From: JBFWNG01 sp050251195
Lineage (GTDB): Bacteria > Bdellovibrionota_B > Oligoflexia > Oligoflexales > Oligoflexaceae
Reading direction: 5' to 3'
NCBI GenBank assembly: GCA_050251195.1
Contig: JBFWNG010000002.1
Span: forward strand, 62,001-126,000
Length of the DNA stretch: 64,000 bases
Each line of letters starts with the position of its first letter. Positions within the stretch are counted from its first letter, which is position 1. This document shows, piece by piece, positions 33,622 through 42,945 of the stretch. The notes under the pieces are model-generated. The model did no database searches, was not told where the DNA came from, and saw only the letters and a list, made by a program, of their open reading frames with translations. A program made the translations under genes and the position numbers.

Positions 33622-34317
33622 ATGAAAATGATCAGGGTATTTACGGTTCTTATGACTGTAGCGGGTCTGCTTAACGCTTGTGGCGACGCGACTTCAGAAC
33701 TTCAAAGCAATGACAAACAGTCCTCGGAAATTACAACGACAATTACCGAGGTGCCCACGCCAACGCATTTGTTAGGAATAACCCGGTTGGCATGCAATCC
33801 GACTGGCGGCGCCTTATTCGCGGGCATTGAAATCGGAGTGATCATCAACATTGCCAAAATGGTTTGGGATATTATCAAAGAAAACAGACCCGTAGCCAAC
33901 GTATGCATCGACTACGCGAACGCGCTGCCCAAGGGTATCACCGACGTAACGCAGCTCAACGGTTTTTCCCAGCTTCAGTTCAAATCATATAACTATCAGG
34001 CAAAAAACGCTCTCGGCGTCCTTGCGGATATTACCTACACAGTCGTGCATCAATTCGGCGGACAGTATCAAGGCAAAGGAAAATTCCTGTCGACTGTGAG
34101 CATCATCCCAAGCAATCTTCACGTATCTTGGGGACAGAACGTCGACTTTAGAACAACTAACGTTGCTGCAACGAATGTCGGTACCGAAACGGATCCAATC
34201 GGCTCCATTGTAATGGAGACTCAACTCGAGGTTTCTAGCGTGTTTTCGAAGACGCACAAAACACAGATTTTCCAAGTTAACGGCGATAGCCCAGACGTAA
34301 AAGTTGTGACCCCTTAA
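33622..34317 (+). CDS. Lipoprotein, second of a tandem paralogue pair
   Basis: 231 aa from ATG 33622 (GGGAG upstream; GTG 33616 also possible). Lipobox-like LLNAC. About half of the residues match the preceding gene by eye (RLACNPTGG, WDIIKENRPVANVCIDYANALPKG as split blocks, VHQFGGQYQGKGKFLSTVSI, HKTQIFQVNGDSPDV). Tandem duplication followed by divergence. Overlaps the convergent M48 protease stop by 4 nt. Confidence 0.65.
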   Translation: MKMIRVFTVLMTVAGLLNACGDATSELQSNDKQSSEITTTITEVPTPTHLLGITRLACNPTGGALFAGIEIGVIINIAKMVWDIIKENRPVANVCIDYANALPKGITDVTQLNGFSQLQFKSYNYQAKNALGVLADITYTVVHQFGGQYQGKGKFLSTVSIIPSNLHVSWGQNVDFRTTNVAATNVGTETDPIGSIVMETQLEVSSVFSKTHKTQIFQVNGDSPDVKVVTP

Positions 34318-35105
34318 AGAGCTACAGTGGGCCTCTTTTGACTTTTTTCATAAAGAGGCCACACTTCTTTTACTTGAGCCCGGAGATTTGCGGCCCGTCT
34401 ATCTGAACTAGGATGGGTACTAAGAAACTCGGGCGGACTAGACTTCTGCATTTCGCCCATTCTCACCCATAATTCAGCGGCTTCGTTAGGATCATATCCC
34501 GCTTCCGCCATGTACTTCAGACCGATATAGTCGGCTTCCGATTCATGCTTTCGACTGTAGGGCAAAAGAACCCCTAACTGCGCGCCTAATCCGAGAGCGC
34601 TGAGAACCATATTCCTATATTCCTTTTTTTGGAGAACCACGTCAGTGGTCACAAGCAAACCCTGAAGGATCATGGCCTGACTAATCCTTTCCGCGCCGTG
34701 TCGTGCGATGGCGTGGGCGACTTCGTGTCCTATGACGGCGGCTAGTCCCGCAGTTGTTTTTGCGACCGGCACGATGCCGGTGAAAACGCCAACCTTGCCC
34801 CCAGGCAGGCAAAACGCGTTAACGTCCTTCGATTCAAAAACGTTGAACTCCCAGTCGTATTTCTTGCCGCTCACCTGCGCAATTTGCTTGCCGATCTCCG
34901 TGACTTCATTCTTAAGTTTTTGATCGGTAGAGAGTTTTTCTTTCGTCATGATCTCGCGATACGATTGTTCGCCCAGTGCGCTCATTTGTTCGTCCGACAC
35001 AACAATGACCTGTTTCCGGTCGGTTTCTGGAGTTGTGACGCAGGCTGCAATAAAGAGTGCCAATGTGGTGGTGAAGACATAGATTCTTTTAATGACGCAC
35101 CTCAC
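34314..35105 (-). CDS. M48-family metalloprotease lipoprotein
   Basis: 263 aa, GTG start at 35105 (no in-frame ATG near the leader). Lipobox FIAAC (C22). Zinc site H127-E-x2-H131 in VIGHEVAHAIARHG with the third ligand in RKHESEADYIGLKYM; FCLPGGKVGVFTGIV is the usual M48 strand. Resembles LoiP/BepA-type periplasmic proteases that act in outer-membrane protein quality control. 5' end overlaps the SPOUT methyltransferase gene by 17 nt, so co-transcribed with it. Confidence 0.88.
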   Translation of the reverse strand: MRCVIKRIYVFTTTLALFIAACVTTPETDRKQVIVVSDEQMSALGEQSYREIMTKEKLSTDQKLKNEVTEIGKQIAQVSGKKYDWEFNVFESKDVNAFCLPGGKVGVFTGIVPVAKTTAGLAAVIGHEVAHAIARHGAERISQAMILQGLLVTTDVVLQKKEYRNMVLSALGLGAQLGVLLPYSRKHESEADYIGLKYMAEAGYDPNEAAELWVRMGEMQKSSPPEFLSTHPSSDRRAANLRAQVKEVWPLYEKSQKRPTVAL

Positions 35106-35913
35106 TTAGTTTTAAGTTCCATTGTCTCGAAATTTCGTAACCGCAAACACCAAGAGCAACGCCGATATTAAGCGAGTTCTTAACTCCGGCAAGTGGAATG
35201 CGAACCTTGTGGTCGCACATCTGAATAACATCAGGATTCAAACCGTATTTTTCGTTTCCCAGTAGTAAGGCGCAAGGCATTGGAAAGTTAAATTCGTGAA
35301 TGCTCGGTTCTGACGCGAAAGTTTCAACAGCCACAACGGGAATGTTTTTTCGCCGCAGAATGTCTATCGCTTCCTTTGCATGAGGCAACCACGTCCAATG
35401 CATGTGTTTGTCCGACCCCATAGCCGTCTTCTTTGTTTTTTCATCCTCCGGAGAGCTTGTGTAACCGGTCAGGAAAATCTCCTTAACCCCTATGCAATCA
35501 CCAGTTCGAAAAAGAGATCCGACATTAAATGACGACCGAATATTGTCCGCGATGACATAAAGCGGAAGGCGATTGACGTCGACTGCAGGCAAGTCTCCTT
35601 CCTGTACGAGAATGTCGTGATCAACAATACCTCGCCGATACACTCTTTCCACGGGAACAACCACAGAAAGAAACTGTTTCAAGGTCATGTCGCTAAAAAG
35701 TTTTTCCGCCAATATTGCGAGTCCCCGCACCGAGGCGTCCTTATGGTTCTTCGCCGCCAAAAGTGCATCGTTCAGTTCATGAAAGAGGATCAAACGACGA
35801 CCTGTATCCCACATGCTTTCGATGTTATGCAGGAGATCCATTAAGGCTTTGATGAAAAGAGCCTTGTTAAGGCTCACGTATTGATTTTCTGTTGGATCAG
35901 AGGATGCGATCAC
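35089..35913 (-). CDS. TrmH/SpoU-family RNA methyltransferase
   Basis: 274 aa. The C-terminal SPOUT domain shows the three family motifs: motif 1 YVIADNIRSSFNVGSLFRTG, motif 2 CALLLGNEKYGL and motif 3 IPLAGVKNSLNIGVALGV. The N-terminal ~110 aa helical part is not a recognised L30-like domain. Predicted 2'-O-ribose methyltransferase for tRNA or rRNA using S-adenosylmethionine; the nucleotide target cannot be assigned. Overlaps metG (17 nt) and the M48 gene (17 nt), forming a leftward operon. Confidence 0.88.
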   Translation of the reverse strand: MIASSDPTENQYVSLNKALFIKALMDLLHNIESMWDTGRRLILFHELNDALLAAKNHKDASVRGLAILAEKLFSDMTLKQFLSVVVPVERVYRRGIVDHDILVQEGDLPAVDVNRLPLYVIADNIRSSFNVGSLFRTGDCIGVKEIFLTGYTSSPEDEKTKKTAMGSDKHMHWTWLPHAKEAIDILRRKNIPVVAVETFASEPSIHEFNFPMPCALLLGNEKYGLNPDVIQMCDHKVRIPLAGVKNSLNIGVALGVCGYEISRQWNLKLSEVRH

Positions 35914-37900
35914 CTGGTTTTGCCCCCTCGTCTATTGACGCGAGAAAGATTTCGTCGCCGTCCCCGGCCGCGATAACCATTCCTTCGGATAGGCCAAACT
36001 TCATTTTGCGTGGCTTCAAGTTGGCGACGACGACCACGTGTCGTCCCACCAATTGCTCTGGCTTGTATGCAGATTTAATGCCGGAGAAAATATTACGCAC
36101 TTCGCCCCCTATATCCACCCGAAGCTGAAGCAACTTGTCGGCGTTGGGTACCGCTTCCGCCGACACCACTTTGCCGACGCGAAGATCCACCTTGGCAAAA
36201 TCGGCGTATTCGATTTCCGGCGTCTTCTTTGCTGCTTGTGGCGCGGCGGCTGGCGCTGCCGCAGCATTGGCTTGGGCCGATTCGTCGATGATTTTTGTCA
36301 TGGCTTCTTTCTCCACTCTCTTTAATAAGTGCTCGTAAGGCTTAAGCGGCTTCTTAGCTAAGATTTCGTCAAGGCTCGCCCAGGTAAACGGCTTTTCGCC
36401 AAACAATTTTTCGACGCGTTCAGCATAACTCGGCAGAATCGGCTTTAGGTAAATCGCCATCATTCGGAAAAGATTTAAGACGGTGGTAAGAACGATCTTC
36501 GTCTTTGCTTCGTCCGTCTTGATGAGCTTCCAGGGTTCGTACGCGTCAAAGTAGCGGTTGGCTTCATCTGCGATTTCGCGAATGGCTACGACCACCTTCG
36601 CGTAGTTGCGACCCTCATATTGTTCTTCGATATATTTCTTGCGTTCCCTTGCGGCGGCGACGAGCTTCTTGCCTTCTTCATCCAAGTCGCCCAATATGCC
36701 GTCGAGCTTGCCCAACATGGTGGCGCCGCGAGATGCGACGTTGGTGATCTTGCCAATCAAATCAGAGTTCACCCTACTGACAAAATCGTCTACGGTAAAA
36801 TCGATGTCGCCAATGTCAGAGTTGAGTTTGCAAGCAAGGTAGTAGCGAAAGTACGTGGGATCGAGGTGTTTCAAATACGTCGCCGCGTTGATAAATGTTC
36901 CGCGGGATTTACTGAGTTTTTGTCCGTCAAACGTCAGCATGCCGTGTACCCAAACGCCATTGGGTGTGTTGAAACCCGATACTTTGAGCATCGCGGGCCA
37001 GAACAAGGTATGGAAGTACATGATGTCCTTGCCGATGCAGTGAAAGATTTCCGTGGACGGATTCTTCCAATAATCGTTCAACGACTTCCCGTTTTTCTCG
37101 CACCATTCCTTTGTCGAGGAAATGTACCCGACGGGAGCGTCGAGCCAAACGTAGAAGTATTTTCCGGGATATCCGGGAATCTCGAACCCAAAGTAAGGGG
37201 CGTCTCTCGAAATACACCAATCTTGCAGTTCACCGTCGAGCCACTCGGCAAGCTTGTTGGCCACCTCCTTTTGGGTGTGCGCTTGAACCCAGGACTTCAG
37301 GAAATCCCGAAATTGGTTGAGGCCAAAGAACAAGTGCGCAGAGGACTTTTTGACGGGTGTTTTATGACACAGAACGCAATACGGTTGGATCAGTTCCATC
37401 GGAGAATACGTCGTACTGCAGTTCTCGCAGGCGTCTCCGTACTGGTCGGGCGTTTTGCATTTTGGACACGTGCCTTTGACAAAGCGATCGGGCAAAAACA
37501 TTTTGTCATGTTCGCAGTAGAGTTGGTCGATCGTCTTTTCGTGGATGTAGCCCTGTTTTTTCATTTCTCCGAAGATCTGGCTCGCCAATTCCTTGTTCGC
37601 AGCTGAGTTCGTCGACGAATAGTGATCATGAGCGATCTCGAATTTTTTAAAGTCCTCAACGTGACGAGAATAGGTCTGGGCAATGAGCGCCTCGGGGGTA
37701 ATGCCGAGCTTTTTTGCGTAGACCATTATCGGAGTGCCGTGCGTATCGTCGGCGCACACAAAGGCGCAATCGTGCCCGCGCATTTTTTGGAATCTCGTCC
37801 AATAGTCCACCAAACAATGCTCCACCATATGACCCAAGTGGATGTCTCCGTTGGCGTAAGGAAGCGCGGCAGTTACAACGATTTTTCTTCGGCTCGTCAT
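35897..37900 (-). CDS. metG: Methionyl-tRNA synthetase
   Basis: 667 aa. Class I signature PYANGDIHLGHM near the N-terminus and KLSKS (a KMSKS variant) in DGQKLSKSRGT; two CxxC zinc pairs (GTCPKCKTPDQYGDACENC and a third/fourth pair QPYCVLCHK); anticodon-binding helical region; an Ala-rich linker; then a C-terminal tRNA-binding (Trbp111-like) domain (FAKVDLRVGKVVSAEAVPNA) that usually mediates dimerisation. Full length, no damage. Heads a leftward operon with the SPOUT methyltransferase and M48 protease. Confidence 0.97.
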   Translation of the reverse strand: MTSRRKIVVTAALPYANGDIHLGHMVEHCLVDYWTRFQKMRGHDCAFVCADDTHGTPIMVYAKKLGITPEALIAQTYSRHVEDFKKFEIAHDHYSSTNSAANKELASQIFGEMKKQGYIHEKTIDQLYCEHDKMFLPDRFVKGTCPKCKTPDQYGDACENCSTTYSPMELIQPYCVLCHKTPVKKSSAHLFFGLNQFRDFLKSWVQAHTQKEVANKLAEWLDGELQDWCISRDAPYFGFEIPGYPGKYFYVWLDAPVGYISSTKEWCEKNGKSLNDYWKNPSTEIFHCIGKDIMYFHTLFWPAMLKVSGFNTPNGVWVHGMLTFDGQKLSKSRGTFINAATYLKHLDPTYFRYYLACKLNSDIGDIDFTVDDFVSRVNSDLIGKITNVASRGATMLGKLDGILGDLDEEGKKLVAAARERKKYIEEQYEGRNYAKVVVAIREIADEANRYFDAYEPWKLIKTDEAKTKIVLTTVLNLFRMMAIYLKPILPSYAERVEKLFGEKPFTWASLDEILAKKPLKPYEHLLKRVEKEAMTKIIDESAQANAAAAPAAAPQAAKKTPEIEYADFAKVDLRVGKVVSAEAVPNADKLLQLRVDIGGEVRNIFSGIKSAYKPEQLVGRHVVVVANLKPRKMKFGLSEGMVIAAGDGDEIFLASIDEGAKPGDRIL

Positions 37901-37986
37901 CTAGGTACTCGCATCGGTAAAACTCTAGATTTATGCTGATAGAAGTGCTAATTACAAGGGCTTTTTAGAATTTAGGGGTTAAAAGT

Positions 37987-38958
37987 TTGGATATTAGAAA
38001 CGCCAAGCCTCTCTTTGCGCTTAAGCGGGGTAACGCCTTTGAAATACTCGCCTATGGCGTGTGCGCCATGGCTCGAGACGGCAAACTTCTGGATCCTCAA
38101 ATTGGCGATATTAAGGTTATCACGCGTTCCACCCTGAAGCCCTGGCAGTTTTTGGGCGCAGACGTTTTCAAGGACGAGGATATCTGGACGTTGGGTATGG
38201 CCTCGTCGGCCGGCCAGGAACTTCATGTTAAAAGACTCCAGGAATTCCAAGCCTTGATTCAGGGCGACGAGTCGAAGCTCATTTTGCCTCAGATTTATCC
38301 CGTCGATCCGATTCAGCGAAGTCGATGCTTCGCCGAGGGACGCCAAAGAAGTCGGTATTATCACTTTTGCTGCGGTAAGCACCTCATGATGCAGTACGCG
38401 TCAAAGGTATACGGATACTCACCCGAAAACTATTGGGAACCCCATCACCCGCTGCAGCAAAAGATAAAGACTTTTATCCACGCACAGATCGGATGTGAAG
38501 TAGAGTGGGTAACGGACGGATGCGGTTTGCCAACCGTTTACACACCGATCAAAAATCTTGTCACGCTGTGGCACAAGATGGGAGCCTCCAACGATCCGCG
38601 TTTTCTCATCATGAAAGATCTGTGGGGACGAAACCCGGTTCTTATGGGCGGAGACGACATTCTCGACACGCAGATAATGGTAGCAGCAGAAGGCAGGGTT
38701 GTTGCGAAAGAAGGAGCCGACGGTGTATTCGGGATGCAGACCCGGGTAGAAAGGGGCGAGCCATCTTTCAGCCTGATCTTGAAACTTGCGCACGGAACCT
38801 CGAAGCAGCATGTTATTTTAGCTCTGTGGTCGCAGCTCGACAGCCAGAAAAAACATTTGCCGCCTTCCATGCTGAAGGTTCTAGACTTCTTGTCGGAGCG
38901 ACGCAAGAAGCTGATCGACTCTAAGCAAAGTTTTGTCGCAGCCACGGAAATATTTTGA
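37987..38958 (+). CDS. Asparaginase II family protein (PF06089-like)
   Basis: 323 aa, TTG start at 37987 with AGGGG 7 nt upstream. Family blocks: FALKRGNAFEILAYG, ITRSTLKPWQF, LGMASSAGQELHVKRL, HFCCGKHLMMQYAS, WVTDGCGLPTVYTPI and GVFGMQTRV. Predicted cytoplasmic L-asparaginase-like hydrolase, unrelated to the E. coli AnsB fold. Last stop is 1 nt from the RluA-type start, so the two are co-transcribed; divergent from metG. Confidence 0.82.
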   Translation: MDIRNAKPLFALKRGNAFEILAYGVCAMARDGKLLDPQIGDIKVITRSTLKPWQFLGADVFKDEDIWTLGMASSAGQELHVKRLQEFQALIQGDESKLILPQIYPVDPIQRSRCFAEGRQRSRYYHFCCGKHLMMQYASKVYGYSPENYWEPHHPLQQKIKTFIHAQIGCEVEWVTDGCGLPTVYTPIKNLVTLWHKMGASNDPRFLIMKDLWGRNPVLMGGDDILDTQIMVAAEGRVVAKEGADGVFGMQTRVERGEPSFSLILKLAHGTSKQHVILALWSQLDSQKKHLPPSMLKVLDFLSERRKKLIDSKQSFVAATEIF

Positions 38959-38959
38959 A

Positions 38960-39895
38960 ATGAAAAAAGTATCTTTTAAAGTAAGCCGTCGATCAGCGGG
39001 ACTAAGGTTGGATTTGGCCATAGCCGCGTCCGACGAAAAACTCTCCCGCCGCAAGGCCAAGCAGATCATCGACATGGGCGGAACGTACGTGAATAAAAAG
39101 CGCGTGCGCATCGCATCCCGCGTCGTTGAAGAGGGCGACCTTGTCGAATTTAACTACGACGCGAAAGCATTTTCGCAAGCACATCTCGACGTTCCTCTCA
39201 CTCAGGACGACATCCTTTACGACGACGAGGACGTCGTCGTTATCAACAAGCCGCCCAACCTGCTGACACAGGCGACGCGTTCTCAGGCTGTCTATCACGT
39301 GACGAGCGCTCTTGATAAATTGACTGGCCAAAAGCGAAACTGGCTTCTCGTACATCGACTCGATCAGGAAACATCGGGTGTTCTTCTCGTCGCAAAGAAC
39401 AAAAAATCTTGTGCATTTTTGACGGAAGAGATCAAAAGCCGCAGCATGGAAAAAGAGTACTTAGCTCTTTGCCACGGCGTTCCGGCATGGAAAGAACACA
39501 CCGAGGAGTGCAATCTCTCGGCAATCAGTCCCGCAGGGACAGTGCGAGTACTAGCTCGAGGCGGCAAACACTCTTTGACGCATTTCAAAGTCCTCGGCGT
39601 TAACAAAAAGCTCGGCGTCAGCCTGATCCTTTGCAAGCCCGTGACGGGAAGAAGCCATCAACTTCGCGTGCATCTTGCCAAGAACAACTTGGGAATATTA
39701 GGGGACAAGAAATATGGGGATAAGAAAGCGAATCTGCCAAATGAAGTTACTGAGCTGACAGCGAAGCATCATCTTTTGCATGCCTATAAGGTTGGAATTC
39801 GTCTCTCCGAGGACGGCAAAGTCAGCCGATTGAAGGCTGCTCCGCCGCCGAACTTTCAGGCTCTCATGGATATTTGTGGGTTTAGTCTAATATAG
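38960..39895 (+). CDS. RluA-family pseudouridine synthase
   Basis: 311 aa from ATG 38960 (the frame opens at TTG 38933 inside the asparaginase gene). N-terminal S4 RNA-binding domain (LDLAIAASDEKLSRRKAKQIIDMGG), then the catalytic domain with Asp in HRLDQETSGVLLVAKN, VTGRSHQLRVHL and GDKKYG. Isomerises uridine in rRNA or tRNA; RluC/RluD-type specificity cannot be set by eye. Convergent with the Rsm22-like gene. Confidence 0.92.
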   Translation: MKKVSFKVSRRSAGLRLDLAIAASDEKLSRRKAKQIIDMGGTYVNKKRVRIASRVVEEGDLVEFNYDAKAFSQAHLDVPLTQDDILYDDEDVVVINKPPNLLTQATRSQAVYHVTSALDKLTGQKRNWLLVHRLDQETSGVLLVAKNKKSCAFLTEEIKSRSMEKEYLALCHGVPAWKEHTEECNLSAISPAGTVRVLARGGKHSLTHFKVLGVNKKLGVSLILCKPVTGRSHQLRVHLAKNNLGILGDKKYGDKKANLPNEVTELTAKHHLLHAYKVGIRLSEDGKVSRLKAAPPPNFQALMDICGFSLI

Positions 39896-39901
39896 CCTAA
39901 G

Positions 39902-41041
39902 TTATCTTTTCGGCGTTTCCTTAGGGCATGTCTCGCCTCGATGAAGCGACGCCAGCTTGGCGGGTTGCTTTTCCAGGCCGCCTTCTGAACATACGAGGTA
40001 TTCAACGCGCGACGTCTCGCGATCCGCGGGTTTGCCGACGACAACGCCTCCGGTTCTCTGTAGCAGCAGATCCGTGTGCGCGCTTAGGATGAAGAGCGTT
40101 GAATTTATCTTTGTGCGGTTAATCTTCAGAATTTTGTCGACGGCTTCAATTTGCCGGGGACGTTTCCAATTGGCCTCGCTGAAGCACCAGTCTCGCGACC
40201 TTTTGAGCATGGGGCAAGGGGCGGAATGAGGGCAAGGATATTGAGCTTCGAAGCCCATTTCGGTGAGCTCTTCTCGGAGAGACATAACGTCCCGACAGAT
40301 CTTTTCGTTTGCGGGTTCGCTTACGATCACAATTGTTTCGTGTCCGTGTTTGTGTCGCTGGAAAAGAAAATTCATCACGTCGTTGCGGAGTTTGGTTTTG
40401 CGAAGAATTTCGTTCCAAATATAGCCAAGACCTATGATGAGGACATTGGGATCAGCGGCGATTTTCTCGATGGCGGTTCTATTGCCGAAAAAATCTTCCA
40501 ACTTGGTCTTTTTGGGATGAATCTTTTTCTCATCAACTTTCGCCCGCATCAGACCAATCTTCGCAGCGTCGATGAAGGCATTGCGACTCTCAATAAGATA
40601 AAAAGAAGTTTGTTTCAGAGATTTGGGATGGAGCGCCCCGGCGATCGCTAAGGATATTGAGCCGGTGCCCGCGCCAATATCCATGACCGACATCGGTTTC
40701 GTTAGCTCTTCCATAAAGAGTTTGCTGTATTTCAGGCGAGCAAAGCCAATGCCGAGCCGCATGATGTTGGGTAAATGGAAGCCCAAAAGATAAGCGCTTA
40801 CCGCTCTTTTAGGGTCGTGAAGGTATCGACCGATATTTTCGCGTTCTTGGGTAAAACTCTCCCAAAGGGCAACGACGTCCGAAGATTGAGCGCGGAGGAG
40901 GGCGTCGAACCGGCGATGTTCCTTGCCGGGCTCCAGAACAATGCCGCGGGATTTTGGCGGCTTAGAGCACGCATAGAGCGTTTCCAGCCAAACCTGGAGC
41001 ATATCTTGGGGTGTAACGAGAGTCGTTCCTGAGCTTGTCAT
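39902..41041 (-). CDS. Rsm22-like small ribosomal subunit methyltransferase family protein
   Basis: 379 aa. A Rossmann SAM-binding core (MSVMDIGAGTGSISLAIAG) and the Cys-rich block CPHSAPCPMLKRSRDWCFSE, which is characteristic of the Rsm22/METTL17 family (mitochondrial small-subunit assembly), whose Cys set binds an Fe-S cluster in the eukaryotic members. Predicted to act on the 30S subunit or its assembly. Lies next to a pseudouridine synthase and, divergently, lipA. Confidence 0.83.
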   Translation of the reverse strand: MTSSGTTLVTPQDMLQVWLETLYACSKPPKSRGIVLEPGKEHRRFDALLRAQSSDVVALWESFTQERENIGRYLHDPKRAVSAYLLGFHLPNIMRLGIGFARLKYSKLFMEELTKPMSVMDIGAGTGSISLAIAGALHPKSLKQTSFYLIESRNAFIDAAKIGLMRAKVDEKKIHPKKTKLEDFFGNRTAIEKIAADPNVLIIGLGYIWNEILRKTKLRNDVMNFLFQRHKHGHETIVIVSEPANEKICRDVMSLREELTEMGFEAQYPCPHSAPCPMLKRSRDWCFSEANWKRPRQIEAVDKILKINRTKINSTLFILSAHTDLLLQRTGGVVVGKPADRETSRVEYLVCSEGGLEKQPAKLASLHRGETCPKETPKR

Positions 41042-41135
41042 GGGAGAAAACTGAATTCCTAAGCTAGCGATAGCATCGCTGGATTTGCCGTTGAAACGGT
41101 GGTATGGTTCGGTACCTTAACAAAGACTCAATACC

Positions 41136-42041
41136 ATGGAATCAAAACCAACCGAACCACAAAAACCGCTTCACGTCAAAAAACCTGAATGGCTCAAGAC
41201 CAAGGTGCCGACAGGCTCGACCTATTTCAAGATTAAGCAGGACTTGCGCCAGCGCAAACTCTACACCGTTTGTGAAGAGGCTAAGTGCCCGAATATTGGA
41301 GAATGTTGGTCCTTCAATACCGCGACATTTATGATCTTGGGCGATACCTGTACCCGGGCTTGCCGGTTCTGCCATGTTAAAACGGGCAACCCTGGCGGCT
41401 GGTACGACAAAGAAGAACCGGTCAAAGTCGCCGAGAGCGTCCAGCAGATGGGGCTTAAGTACGTCGTTATCACCATGGTGGACCGCGACGATATGGAAGA
41501 CGGCGGGGCGTTCCATTGCAAGAATGTTTTCAACAAGGTACGCAACCAGAGTCCCTCAACTATCATAGAGTTCCTTGGCGGAGATTTTTCCGGTAAGCCA
41601 GAGTCTTTGTCGGCGCTGCTTGAGGGTCAGCCTAAAGTCTATGCCCACAATATCGAAACGGTGCGTCGGCTTACTCCTAGAGTGCGCGACGCTCGCGCAA
41701 CCTATGATCGGTCGTTAGGAGTGCTTCGAGACGTTAAGAAGCTCGCCCCTTACAACCTTTATACTAAAAGTTCGATCATGCTGGGCCTAGGCGAAACAGA
41801 GGACGAAATCGTGGAGTCTATGAAAGACCTGCGAGCTCATAACGTGGATTTTCTTACTCTGGGCCAATATATGCGTCCCACCAAACAGCATCTTTCCATC
41901 AAACGGTGGGTTCACCCTGACGAGTTCGCGCATTTGAAGCAAGTCGCTGAGTCGCTCGGCTTCCTGTCCGTGGCGTCCGGACCTTTGGTAAGAAGTTCTT
42001 ACAGGGCTTGGGAGTTCTTCAATTCCAAGGCTGGCGAATAA
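41136..42041 (+). CDS. lipA: Lipoyl synthase
   Basis: 301 aa. Radical SAM enzyme inserting two sulfurs into octanoyl groups on lipoyl domains. Auxiliary cluster Cys C46, C51, C57 (CEEAKCPNIGEC), radical SAM cluster C72, C76, C79 (CTRACRFC), and the C-terminal RSSY that supplies the Ser ligand (GPLVRSSYRA). Full length. No strong SD before ATG 41136. An AGCGAT AGC ATCGCT hairpin sits 56 nt upstream. lipB is not in the window. Followed 7 nt later by the acyltransferase gene. Confidence 0.97.
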   Translation: MESKPTEPQKPLHVKKPEWLKTKVPTGSTYFKIKQDLRQRKLYTVCEEAKCPNIGECWSFNTATFMILGDTCTRACRFCHVKTGNPGGWYDKEEPVKVAESVQQMGLKYVVITMVDRDDMEDGGAFHCKNVFNKVRNQSPSTIIEFLGGDFSGKPESLSALLEGQPKVYAHNIETVRRLTPRVRDARATYDRSLGVLRDVKKLAPYNLYTKSSIMLGLGETEDEIVESMKDLRAHNVDFLTLGQYMRPTKQHLSIKRWVHPDEFAHLKQVAESLGFLSVASGPLVRSSYRAWEFFNSKAGE

Positions 42042-42048
42042 CGTAGGC

Positions 42049-42945
42049 ATGGAGTCTCTCTCGGCATCGGCACAGGTCTATCCCTCGATCGCAGGGCGGG
42101 TTTTTCATTGGATCTTGTCCCTGATGGGCAGGCTACCTCGCATACTTGTGCCTGGGGTCATCGGAATTATCCAAACTCTGGGCGTTGTGTTCTTCAGAAG
42201 CGAACGCCGCCGCATTTATAAGAATTTGTTCTTTATCAAGGGTCTTCCGGCGCATAGCTCGTTTGCGAAGCTCTTCGCTGATCAAGTCATCCGTCATCAA
42301 ACAGCCAGTACTCTAGAGATGCTCGCCTACCAGGCAGGCCGCGACTTCATTACTTTTGAAGGCGAAGACGGGTTCCGGGAAATACTGCATCGGTTTCGCG
42401 CCGACGGCAAAGGCGCCATGGTAGTTACGGCGCATTTGGGCAGTTGGGAGCTCCTCGGCGCCATGTGCGCGAAGCACTTTCCGGGCGGGTTTCACGCGTT
42501 GGCAAAGCCAAGCCGCAACGAGATCGGGAATTTCTATATTGAGAAAATACGGGCCAACCTGGGAGTCCGGGTCCTCTGGTCCAATAGAAAATCAATCTTA
42601 AGAGACATGTTGGGCGTGCTTCGGGGCAATGACTTCCTCGGTTTTGTGATGGACCAAAAACCCGAAGGCCGAAAAGGACCGGTCGTTGATTTCATGGGAA
42701 AGCCCACCGAGTTTGTGAGCGGCCCTGCGAGATTGGCGATTCAAACAAACTGCGGCGTCGTTGCGGCTTTTTGTGTACGCATAGCACCTTGGCGTTATAG
42801 AATAATAAGCAAGGTACTCTTGGAACCCAATCATAGTTTTGGCGACGAGCAAGAATTGACGCAAGTCATGGCCGATGAAATCGGCGCCCAAGTTGGTACC
42901 TATCCGGAACAATGGCTGTGGGGTTATCGCAGGTGGAGAACATAA
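42049..42945 (+). CDS. LpxL/HtrB-like lipid A acyltransferase
   Basis: 298 aa. N-terminal membrane anchor (about residues 18-50), the HX4(D/E) catalytic site in VVTAHLGSWELLGA, and FVMDQKPEGRKGPVVDFMGK, GPARLAIQTNC and YPEQWLWGYRRWR, all characteristic of late lipid A acyltransferases. Inner-membrane, cytoplasmic-facing. Implies lipid A-type outer membrane. The C-terminal YRRWR region overlaps the next gene by 34 nt. Confidence 0.9.
   Translation: MESLSASAQVYPSIAGRVFHWILSLMGRLPRILVPGVIGIIQTLGVVFFRSERRRIYKNLFFIKGLPAHSSFAKLFADQVIRHQTASTLEMLAYQAGRDFITFEGEDGFREILHRFRADGKGAMVVTAHLGSWELLGAMCAKHFPGGFHALAKPSRNEIGNFYIEKIRANLGVRVLWSNRKSILRDMLGVLRGNDFLGFVMDQKPEGRKGPVVDFMGKPTEFVSGPARLAIQTNCGVVAAFCVRIAPWRYRIISKVLLEPNHSFGDEQELTQVMADEIGAQVGTYPEQWLWGYRRWRT

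Noticed and set aside
36620..37606. Long 328-aa plus-strand frame opposite metG
   Set aside because: Entirely inside metG on the other strand; no SD, no domain, typical antisense shadow of a conserved gene.
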